64,000 bases of DNA from Seison nebaliae. Its lineage: Eukaryota > Rotifera > Pararotatoria > Seisonacea > Seisonidae. Shown here one piece after another: positions 12,430 through 23,314 of the stretch. The notes below the pieces were generated by a model. It ran no database searches and was not told where the DNA came from. It saw nothing but the letters and a program-made list of their open reading frames with translations. The DNA lies in NCBI GenBank assembly GCA_023231475.1, contig JALJEE010000525.1, forward strand, positions 1 through 64,000, in the 5' to 3' direction. The position numbers and the translations under genes were made by a program. Within the stretch, counting starts at the first letter, position 1, and each line of letters begins with the position of its first letter.

Positions 12430-14005
12430 ATGAAATTTTTGAAATTTTTTCTTCTCATTCTCCTTTCCTTCTTTCATTCGAATTCCGCTCGATTAAATTG
12501 CACAGTCAGTAATTGTCAATATGGCAATACGATAAAAGGCGGGGACAAATCGTGCCAATGTGCCAATCCTTGTGAGAATGTGGATTGTGATGCTATTACA
12601 AAAGGAACTCACAATCGATGTGTTCCATTGAAAGTTCAATGTCAGTATGGTTGGTGTCCTCCGGCCAGTTTCCGTTGTCATTCGGGAGAAGAGAATGTCA
12701 TCGCGGTGACTAATCTTCGAATCGATATATCGCGAACGAAAAAAATCGGTTTAGTCAAAAAATAACCACCATAAATTTCCATGTAATTTTTTAGAGAAGA
12801 TTGATGCTTCTTGGGAATTACCATTGTTACATGATGATTATGATGCATTAACCTGTAGTTGCAATGGAGATCTTCGTTTTATGCCGAAATTTCAGGAAAA
12901 CTGCGTTTGTCCTCTCTTGCCGCAAATGCAAGTATGCGTCAGCGCCATTAAATTCATTTCACCGAGAATCTTCCCAGCCGTCTGCAATACTCATTCCGAA
13001 TGTTCTTATTCTTTCTAATAATTTCTATTTTGAAATTTCCTTTCTTTTTTGTCTCTCCGTTTTAGCTTTATGTTCACCATTAAATTGTATCTGTGAATAT
13101 GGTCATTTATATGACGAAAATGGTTGCAAAACTTGTCATTGTCAAGACAGTCCATGTATTGTTAACTATTATTTAATACTTAATACTTAATACTTAAAAT
13201 GTAAAATTTTTTCAGAAACATAAATGTGATAAAGGACAATTTTGTACGATGGAAGGACTAACTCCGAAATGTATCGATTGTTAATATTTTCTCTATGATA
13301 TTCATTAAACGATTTTTCAAGATATTCATGATTGTCAAGAATGGTATGATAATGGCGCTCATGTCAATGGAATTTATGAGATCTATCCCGATGAGACGAC
13401 TCCAATCAAAGTGAAATGTGAAATGAGAAATGACGAGAAGAAAGGTTACGCATATCTGATGTATCGGAAGGAGAAGTCGAAAATTAAGTTCGATAAAGAA
13501 TGGGACGAATACAAGGAAGGTTTCGGCGAATTCTCTGACGAGTATTGGTGGGGTTGGATTATTGTCTATTTTCATTTTATCTTTTAATTTTTAATAATTA
13601 GGTTTGGAGAATACTTACAGATATTCATCTTATCGTCTCAGGACATTGAGGGCGAAGTTGTTAGATGACAATAATGCATGGCGAGTTATGCATTATGAGA
13701 AATTCGGTGTTTTCAACGAATCTAATGAATATCGAATGATTATTCATCATCCATCATATGAAGGAAATATCACTCATACGTATGCTTATCGACGAACTTT
13801 CGACTATTTGTTCGATGAACCTTTCTCCACTTGGGATCGCGACAATAATCGACATTGGTTCAACAAAAATTGCCCCGAGAAGTACAAGGGAGGCTGGTGG
13901 TTCTTCGAATGCGACTTCGCATGTTTCACTTGTGCCAATGCCACATACAAACCATGGACGAATAATCGTTGGCATACGCAGTCTGTCATTCTACAGATGC
14001 ACTAA
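12430..14005 (+). CDS. Secreted Cys-rich protein with fibrinogen-related domain
   Basis: Six exons join in phase to 439 aa: 12430-12748, 12795-13001, 13066-13160, 13216-13279, 13322-13552, 13602-14005. Residues 1-20 form a clear signal peptide. A Cys-rich middle follows, with antistasin-like spacing (CICEYGHLYDENGCKTCHCQ), then a fibrinogen C-terminal domain of about 210 residues starting at DCQEWYDNG. That domain keeps the hallmark TWDRDNN, the NC that follows, and KGGWWFFEC. Such proteins usually act outside the cell as lectins, adhesion factors or immune recognition molecules. Introns are 42-64 nt and all five donors start GTT. The boundary at 13001/13066 is the least certain. Ligand unknown. 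Confidence 0.85.
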
Positions 14006-14108
14006 ACTTTAATGCGATTAATATCTCTTAGCAACATAATTTCTTCTATTCTTCTTTTCTATTATTATTATTATTATTAAAAATTCCATAAAACATTTTT
14101 CTTTCGTC

Positions 14109-14368
14109 ATGAATCATTTGTATGAAGCCGATTTCAATGAATTCTCCAAAAATAAACCTGAAACATTCAGACGTTGGTTAGACGTCGAATTAAAAAACAA
14201 ATCTAATATCGAATGTTCTTTCTTTTTTTTTCGTTTAAAATTTCCATCAATTTCTTTAATTAAGTTGAAAAACCGAAATTTATTGCTACAAATATTCCTC
14301 CAAAACAAATTCAACAGAAACAAACATTGAACGACGTGGGATTGTCGTTAAATTTAAAGAAAAAATAA
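14109..14368 (+). CDS. Unrecognised small protein, 69 aa, two exons
   Basis: Exons 14109-14214 and 14265-14368 join in phase through a 50-nt GTT...AAG intron to a 69-aa hydrophilic protein that begins MNHLYEADFNEFSKNK and ends LNDVGLSLNLKKK. There is no signal peptide or membrane segment. Support comes from the clean open frames on both sides, coding-like codon use and an intron of the local type. It sits about 100 bp after the fibrinogen-domain gene and about 130 bp before the convergent androglobin stop, so it could also be part of a longer transcript. I do not recognise the family. Confidence 0.6.
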
Positions 14369-14500
14369 ATATTCCTTTCTTAATTTATTCTTCTCGATAC
14401 TTTCGAAAACGTTTTCCGAACCGTATTACTATTGTGCGTAAAATACTTTGAGAATAAATGTCTTTTAGTATCTTCCTAAAAAAAGATTGAAAAGAAATCG

Positions 14501-17500
14501 TCAAAAAGAACGGGGAAAAACCATCATGAGATATCGAGTTAATGATCCATTCATAAACCGTTGATCATAGTTCAATCTTCTAAATTTTGAATTCATCAAT
14601 TTTCTTCTAACATCGAATAATTTCTGCATATCATGATGTTTGTCACGTTGACGAAATGAGTTGAATTTTCTTTTAAAAGTTTCAGCGAACGCTTTCGCCT
14701 CATCGGCATCCATCGTTTTCGGTTTCACAAACGAACTTATCCCTCTCGTACTATCGGTCGTTTTCTTTCTTCGACCTTCATGATCATAACTTACTTTGAA
14801 ATTTTTCTTGAGAATAAAAATATAAATTTGAAAATTTTTATAAAAAATCAAAACCAAATAATGTTTTCGGACCATATATTGAATGGTCCATTTGGTGAGG
14901 ACATTCCTCTCCTCTAATGATTCGTAGAGGTTCTCTAATTTACTGCGCGTCTTCAATTTGACTGAACCTTTCAATGTATCAGGATATAATCGTAATTGTT
15001 TTATTCCAGCAGCTAAAAGTAATAGAATGATTTGTAGAAATGAGAGAAAAGGAAATAACAATAATACCATAATTCTTTCTCTGTCAAAATATCGTTTTTA
15101 AAAGGTTTATTCAAAATATATGCTTCGATATGATATTTGTTAATCTAAATAAAACATTTGAATCATAAAATCATCATCATCAGGGTGAAGAATGAAAACT
15201 ATAATTTTATCTCCTAATAAATTCCATCGATCATCGATCATTAATTTATTTCGCCACACTTCCTTCGTTTCTCCCATCGCTCTCGATAATCTAATCGATT
15301 CTAAAAAAGGAAAATAATTGAGAAAAAAAGAAATATTTTTAAAATTGAAAAACTTGCTGTAGTTAGAGATCGTCGACTTTTATTACTAGAGATCTGAGAT
15401 TGGAATGTTTTCGGATCATAATTCTCGTAAAAATGTACGACGGGAATAATGACTGATCCGTAGCCTTGTTGTTTGATGAATAATTTACCGTTGTTAAATA
15501 CACGTAGCTCGATAAGATCTTCAGGATTAGTCGTTCTCAAAATAAGAGTTGCTTCAAAAGTTTTATTCACAGTTAAAAACTGTCTAGAGAAAGTTGAAAA
15601 GAAATGAATGAAAACGTAAGAAAAAGAAACTTTGTTAATAGTTTTGTTGAGGCATTCAACGAGAAATTGAATACTTGAACTGCTACGTATTCTTCGAAAT
15701 TCGCTTTTATTTCAGATGATGGTAAATTGTATTGAAGTAGTTTCGATAAGAAATATGGAGAAAGATGAGGTACATTCTTTATATCATATTTGTAAACGGG
15801 AATATTATCAACATCGGCATACGATCCACGAACGACTTTCATTTCTTTTGCCTTACTCGAATCTCTTGCTCTCTTCTTCTCAATATCTCTTTTATTCATC
15901 TTCTCAACAGGTGGACTCTCTTTCTTTTTGGCGGAAGTTGATGTCTGTGGATCTTTTTCATTTTGTTGGGGCACATTGTATAATGTTACCGGTAATTCAG
16001 GTCGGTCGATGAGATCTGTCGCTTTCGAATTGGCAATCTCTTTGTGAATTCTCTCGTTGAATTCATCAAAACGAAATTTACTCTCTAAATATTTTATTTT
16101 TCCCCAATGCTCCTCACTAATCAACGGTATGGGAATGTGAGAGACGATTTTTAGTTGCCATTTAATTTCATACGAATTCAATCGGATATCGCACAACACT
16201 TCATCACTCAATCTCAAACATACGACAATTGTATAACCATTCTATTATGAGAAATTAAATAATGTAATTAAATGAATTAAAAATTGAACGTTATTTGGTG
16301 GAAATAGATATGGTAATGGGTCGCCACCTAATTTGAATGTCGATTGGAAATTGTCATTGTTGACGATAAATATCATTGGTGTTATTGCCCAGCATAAATC
16401 TTCTTTCACATTCTTGGTCTCTTCACCTTCCACTGGTGACGATGGTGGTTTTATCGTTTTTCTCACTTTAACTGCCGGAGTTATCGTGATCTTTTTCAAA
16501 GAATATTCAAAGAGAATTTTCCTCGTGTATAACCACCAGTCATTGGAAGCGTTGTTGGAGTAAGTAAAATCGTTGGCAATTTCCATATATTCTTCCATAC
16601 TAAACGGTGATCGATAAGTTCCTCTAGAAAAATGTAAAACTTTTTAAAAAATAATTGAGAGAAAAGAAGAGAAACTGATGAAGTAGAAGGAGATTCTCAA
16701 ATCCTTTCCTCGATTTCGTGGTATCGACAAATGAATAATTGAAAGTGTGAGTTTGTTGAGTACCAGTAACTCGGGAGAAGTAATTGTAACCGAGAGAATG
16801 ACAATCCAAATTGAAAACGGTAAAAGGATTAATGAACATTTTATGCCAATGCAAAACGTCTTTCATCGTCAATTCTTCCACCAAATTCTTAAGAAATATC
16901 CTCAATTTCTTCTCTTTTTTTATATGGACACTGTCGTTTAACAACTTTAAAAAATAACAACAATGTTGAAGTAATTGCACTTCGTTCATTTTGATGAATC
17001 CATGTGTCTTCCGACGTACTTCATTGGACACCATTCCAATTCTACAATTTTTAATTAATAAAATAATTAAATTTCATATAATCATAAATTGAAAAAAAAC
17101 GTTTTCGTCTTGTGAAATCGATAAGTCTCGAATTCTTCATGATATTTGAAGAATGTCCGATAGAAACGATGATGATAAAGTTCTTCCAAAGTTATCGGAT
17201 CGTTCTCGTCCGTTAGAACGAGAGAACTCCTCATATCATATACCATTGTTATTATGGAGTATAGACATTTTTGTATAATCACTTTCTTCAACTTTCGCAT
17301 ACTGATTTGAATTTTGTGGAAATTTAAATTAGTGATACGATGTCGAACAATCGTTGAGAGTTTCCTGTATAATTTATCAATACTACAACCATACGCTACA
17401 TTCAATTTTTCCGATCCTTTCTCAATCACATGAAAGATGGCATGAATGAGATGAACAACTTGTTGATCATACTGAAATGAATTGAATTATGACATTTTCA

Positions 17501-20500
17501 ATGAAAGATAAATTAATGAACTTTTATTAAAGATTCAGATAATTCTACTTTATCGTAAATCTTCACAGGATGTTTCGCATGAATTCTTAAATTACAATCG
17601 ATTGGAACATAAAGTTCAACATTGAAAATTTGTCGACTATTAATTTAAGTTTAACATTATTATTATTATTAATGGAGTAACCCTTTAGGTAGAGTAAATC
17701 TGATATTATCATAGGAATTACATGAAATTTGGAAATAGTCATGTTTCCTTGGTGGACATAAAATACCTTGGCCATATTTGCCTTTAGTACCGAAAGCGGA
17801 TTGAATGACTATTGTCGATTCATTTTCAAGAAAAATACTTTTTGGTAACGCGATGGAGTTGTTGAATGATGAGAACGCCGAACTTTTTCTTGGTAAATAA
17901 TCGATCAATTCTTCCGTTTCTTCGACTGTATCAGGCACCATATCGGCAGCTCCCATAAACTCCGGAGTATCCAACAACTTCAAGAGAATTGGGGTAATGA
18001 TATTTTCGTTATGTTCCTCGTCATTCTGAATGAACCATTCAATCGATGGCTCTACCAATTGTTTCTTCGACGTGGTGGAATCGGCTAAGACACTTGGAGT
18101 TCTTTTCTTCGCTAAATACCATCTGGGCAATGAACTGATATCGATGACAACATCATTCTCTTTGTTGGAATCGGTCACTAAATAGAATTGATGAACTGTC
18201 GCCTGATTCATCATATTTTGGCCATCGCAATACGTTTTGGGTAGGAGGAAATGAGGATAATTTAGACGATATTTATCCAAAAATTTCCGTTCCGTTCCTC
18301 GTGGCAATAATACACTTAACAACTTCTTACTCGTATATAGTTCCAGAGTGGAATTATATTGTTCCATTTGTTTCGCGGTCAATACGTAATCGAAGAATGT
18401 CAATGTATCCACAATCGACATCCATTTATCACTGTAGATATTGTCCTCTTTGACTGAGATTCCGTTAGCGGAACGTTTACATAAAGACTAAAAAATTAGA
18501 TAATATTATTAGAAATAACAATTCAATTAATTATTAAATAATAAATTAATTAATTAATAAATAAAAATGTTATTAATGAAAATAATAAAATAATATTATA
18601 TTATATATTATTATTTAAAAAAAATAAAACTTCAGGAATTTTTTCCACAACTAATCGATCTCGATCGATATGGATCTTCTCCGTATTAATAATCGAATCT
18701 CGAATTTCGTTATCTGGTTCTGTGAATGGTGTGACGAATTCGGGATTGTGTTGAGCGCACAATTCACGCCAAAGTTCATTCCAGACGATTCGAATTTCTT
18801 TTTCACTTCCCTCCAAACTCTCTAACAACTTGTCCGTTACGCAATTGCTGTAGATCAGTAACAATTGGAAGAGTTTTGATGGAAATGATGGATAACAAAA
18901 TTGACACATTTCTGTAACATAATCTTGATTAAAGATTAATAGAGATCCACTACTAGTTGTGGTGGTGGAGGATAAGTCGCTTTCAACGGAACGATCTGTC
19001 GTTTGAATTCGTCTAGGAATTAAAGAGAATTCGGGGAATTCTCTTGAAATTAATTGTGTCAATTCATTCGAGTTTTTCATTAATTCTATTCTCATTCTTT
19101 CATTAATCAAATGATTATCATGCCATTTCTTAATGACATTCTGATAATATTCCGTTTGTTCTTTACAGAAATATTGATAAACTAATTTATCCATTCTGTT
19201 GGGTAGAACACTCTCCGTAATAATCTTCTCCTCTTCCAACGATAAGATATTATCTTTCGGATTAATAAATTGATATTGAATGAATGTTTGAAAACTGAAA
19301 TGTTTATACCAAAATTGTTGAGTCTCCAAATTCTCCCAATCGAACATGTCGAGTTGATTTATTTTTCCGAAGACGCCACTCAACGAATCGGGTACAAACG
19401 AATTAGTTAATAATCGTTTCTCTCTTGTAAATCGGTTCAAGAGCGGCGGATATTTTTGAATTACATTCAACAATTGATTCGATATATTTGCATAAAATAT
19501 TGCGTCTTTTATTGGAATGGTAGTAATTCCATATCGATTGAGAATTATCGGTTGATTATTATTGATGAGATCGATGATTGGTGACGTCACTTGTAACATG
19601 AGTTGATGTGATTTCAAAAAGTGACTCCATTCTTCTGTTAATCCGATGGGATTAGGAAACGTCGTCGGTCGATACATCTTCCATCGTGGAGTGGATTGAT
19701 GTATATCGTTACAAGTCTTCAATAACAAATCTCGAGGAGTAGCACATCTTTTGATGAGAAGTGAATGTCCACGTTCAACCAATGAACATAATTTAGTACG
19801 AAACGATTGTAAATGCTGATCATCATCTCTCACATTCGATGCGACGACTAATAATTTCTGTTGAACCTTCGTAACGGACGATTGATGCTTCTTAATCACT
19901 GCGTTCACTTCCAAATTCTCCGCTTCGTTTTGAAGGAAAGTACTAAATTTCAAACGGTTTCTTGTATTCCTGTCAAAATCATTAAATTTAAAAATCAGAG
20001 AAAATTATTCGAATTTTATTACTTCAATTTCACTTTGTCGATCGACCATCCCGTTAATGTATGGAATACCAATTGCTCCACTCGACAATAATCAAAATTT
20101 CTCTGATGACAACTAAAAGGAAATGAAAGGAAAATTTTTAAAAAATTTCAAAAATTTTAACGATATCGATAAAATTTTCAAAATGGCTTTGAATAAGATT
20201 AATGGCCAAATCTCATTACGAATGCTCGACTCTGGTAAAAGTGAACGGCCTTGCTCGTCTAATGGAACCAGTGTGTCTACCAGGATCTTTCGCCAAGCGC
20301 CCATGAAATATAGTTTGACTGCATATTTTCCTTTCGAATTGAGCGGAATCGTACCGTAACTAGTGATGGATGTTCTGACGGGTGCTCTCTTCTCCCCAGG
20401 ATTATAGATGACATCCCAGGGATGCCAACCGTTGTCGATGGAAAGTAATTTATGATATTTCGGTTTGTGACTAATCAACAAATGTCGGTAAGCATTCCAC

Positions 20501-21086
20501 AGATGATCTAAAACAGATATAATAATTCGGTAGACTGGAGTCATCTCCACTACACTCTTATTGGAAGTGATTAAATCGATCGATCTTCCTTGTTGACCGA
20601 CACTTGCATTCACACAAGGTGTCTCACCAATATACAATTCAGCGAATTGCCACGCCGTTGGTTCTATATTATCCGGCAACATATTATTACCTTCCGGATC
20701 TACAAAAATTCCTGTCGACTCCATTTGTTTTTCCTATTTGAAAACGAATCATAAAAAATACAATTTAAGATGATGTGAAACTGTTTCAAAGTAATCCTCA
20801 TACGGTCTTCGTTTCATGTTTAGCAATTGTAATTTTTTGGAGACCAACGGATAAATGTAAGCGACATGCTCAGCATGAATCTTCCCATCTAACCATTTCT
20901 CGTTCGCCAAATCATATTCATTCCATTCGGGCCATATCGTCGGAAGTAATCTACTTTCACGATTAAGTGCATTAACTAATGGTTTACCATATCTTTAGAG
21001 ATATTATCAATGAACGAAAAGACGAAAGAGACAAACGAAGTTGTATATTTACGAACCGACAAAGTTGACTCGTTCATCTTCATCTA
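14501..21086 (-). CDS. ADGB: Androglobin (calpain-like plus permuted globin region)
   Basis: Exons, minus strand: about 21086-21053, 20992-20782, 20733-20162, 20112-20023, 19969-18631, 18487-17682, 17636-17522, 17471-17101, 17041-16676, 16623-16290, 16241-15681, 15579-15354, 15300-15200, 15144-15060, 15012-14855, 14806-14501; about 1890 aa. Androglobin is a large chimeric protein, needed for mouse sperm formation, with an N-terminal calpain-like domain and a circularly permuted globin. Signatures: IWPEWNEYD then EKW, HPWDVIY, KGKYAVKLYFMGAWRKI, HTLTGW, PRWYLAKKR, NGYTIVV, and RTTNPEDLIELRVF ending in GSVIIPVVHF. A calmodulin-type IQ motif is not evident in the globin region. Thirteen of fifteen donors start GTT. 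The first coding exon is uncertain because no ATG lies in frame in the exon near 21086. Confidence 0.9.
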
Positions 21087-21370
21087 AAGTTTTTTTTAAA
21101 ATTATTTTCTTTGCAAAAAAATTCCATTAACTCCTTCCATATGTAGAGATGAGATTATTACACATATAACAAATTTCCATTAAATTTTATGTATACGAAA
21201 TATAAAATCAGATTAAGGATGAGTCAACGTTAGAGGGAAAAGATTTTATTTTATTCTTCTTACAATGAGTCATCGTTAATTTGAAATTTGAAAGAATTCT
21301 AGAAACTATAAAAATTTATGTTCTGATTTATGGAATATTCATTTTAATTGATGGGCAAATTGAATTGCAT

Positions 21371-21980
21371 TCAATTCGTTTTGTACGTTCCTTCGCCCTT
21401 ATATCCAGTAACATATCCTTTGTTGTCGTTGACATCTTCACGACCTTCAATACCTTTTCCAGTTCCATCGGCGTTGAAACGATTTTTGTGCATACCAGTA
21501 TAATTCGCCGTATCTGTCATACGATCCACATTGTTCTTATTAGCAACTCCCTAATTCGTAATAGTTGAAGAGATCGAAGAAAGAAAGAAAGAAAAAAACT
21601 GTTGTATTGTCGAGTGATGGTCCTTCCAAACTTTCGATTTTACTCATAATATTTGCCGCATCGGTTTTCTTGCTTTCTGCAATCTGCTCCACCAACGCCT
21701 TAAATCCTTTATAGTTCAGAGTTTTACTTCATAAACATAAATAAATAATTCATCCTACAATTACAACTAACATTCCTTTGACATACGACGGTTCGTTATT
21801 CTTGATGAGTTTGCCAATCACTCGCGCTACATCATTGTCTAAGGAGTTGGACGTGTATTTGTTGTCGAGTACTCCACATTCCTTCATCATTTTAGTGACG
21901 TTACGAGTTTCAATACGAGGTGGCCCCTGTTGTTTTGCAGTTTTGCCAAAGTTGACATAGTCATTAAAAACCTTTTGCAT
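21371..21980 (-). CDS. TPPP: TPPP/p25-alpha, tubulin polymerisation promoter
   Basis: Three exons (21980-21772, 21726-21600, 21550-21371) join in phase to 171 aa, the normal size for the short TPPPs. The family binds and bundles microtubules. Seen: the N-terminal helical unit (FNDYVNFGK, then [12 protein letters not shown]), [13 protein letters not shown], and the highly conserved C-terminal block [11 protein letters not shown] with [19 protein letters not shown] and [12 protein letters not shown]. The ATG at 21980 gives a normal start. An acceptor lies just 5' of it (at 21990), with a possible donor near 22110, so a 5' UTR intron or a short upstream coding exon is likely. The gene ends about 285 bp from the start of androglobin on the same strand. 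Confidence 0.93.
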
Positions 21981-21989
21981 TTTGGGCAC

Positions 21990-23314
21990 TAAACAAAAAA
22001 ATAGAACTAAAAGAAAAACTAAAAAAATAAAAACTAAAACAATAATTAGTTAAGTCAAACTACTTTTATACCTAATTTCCACTTCAATTTTATTAATTTA
22101 AAGAAATTTACGTACTTTTATGTCAATACTCAAAACGAGTGAGCAACGGAAATAATATGTCATATTTAATTGCTAATTTAATACACTTTTACAGGATTCG
22201 ATCGATATTGAAATTTTTCTCTTAATTCATTTTCTAATTATCGTATTATTGACTGAAGTGTCACGTTTGAGAGAAATTCGGAAACTTCCGAAGGCAATTT
22301 CTGTGGAACAAAAAAAAATCTCACTCAAAACTTTCAAAATGTTTTCATGTTTTTTTTTAATATTATCATATCAGAATTGTTGTCAGGTGAACGGCAATAA
22401 AATATTCTCTTCTCAAAAACAACTTCTAATAAGAAGTTCAATTTCAACAAATGGTAACATAACTCCGAGTAATGGTCCAGAATTATCTTCCTTTAACTCT
22501 ATATACTTTAATCATCCTCATGAGATTATGTCGACGTATAAGTTTGTTCTCTTTTCAAAAGGCCATTTGGCAAGGTTAATGACTAATTATTAAAACATAT
22601 AGCAACTGGTCGATATTTTCCTTTTCTAGCTTGTAATTTTTTATTTAATATTCAATAAGCATTCCAACTTAAGTTATTAGGCGAAGGTCGACTAGCAACA
22701 AACTATGATTGGGTTAACGGTAAATTTGTTCCTCTTAAAACTTTTCGGATAATTATGTGATAAAAGATAGACAAAATATAAATTTTGGAAGTTAAATATC
22801 CGATTTTATAAAATATAAAATTAATTTGGCTAAAATGAAATAAAATTAATTTTTTGATGAACAATTCAAATTTTAAATAAGATTGATAAAGAATTTTGTA
22901 TATTTGAAAGATGGTTAAACTGATATTAGGTAAAATGGGATTGGTGAGAAAATTTAAATTTAAAGGAAAAAAAATTATGGGAAATTTTTCCTTGTTATGT
23001 GAATAGATGTGTTTTTGGAAAGAAAGCTCGAAATTGCCAAAGCCAAAAAGTGTTAATAATTAATCATTGCAGGACTCTAATAATTTTTTAATTTGGGCAC
23101 GAATATACATCGACGAATTGAGACGATAGGATTAGGAATAGATGACAAATTGACGACAAAGGAACGGAGTGACGAATCATTGGAAGAAAATTTGAGGGAA
23201 AACGATCTCGATATATTTGGGAATAGTTAGCTTCCGATCGTTTGTGTTTACAAGAGTTATTTATTGCATTTGGAAAGAATTTCTTAATCTACTTTGCTAG
23301 TGAATTACGAGAAG
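21990..23314. other. Intergenic between TPPP and HSF
   Basis: Spacer between divergent TPPP and HSF, likely holding both promoters. A frame at 22339-22593 begins MFSCFFLILSYQNCCQ, resembling a signal peptide, and runs 84 codons without homology or splice support, so I do not call it a gene. No clear heat shock element array was picked out by eye. Confidence 0.4.

Noticed and set aside
22249-22593. Open frame with a hydrophobic start (MFSCFFLILSYQNCC)
   Set aside because: No homology, no clear splice structure and a position in the TPPP-HSF promoter spacer. An 84-codon frame after the ATG is possible by chance here.
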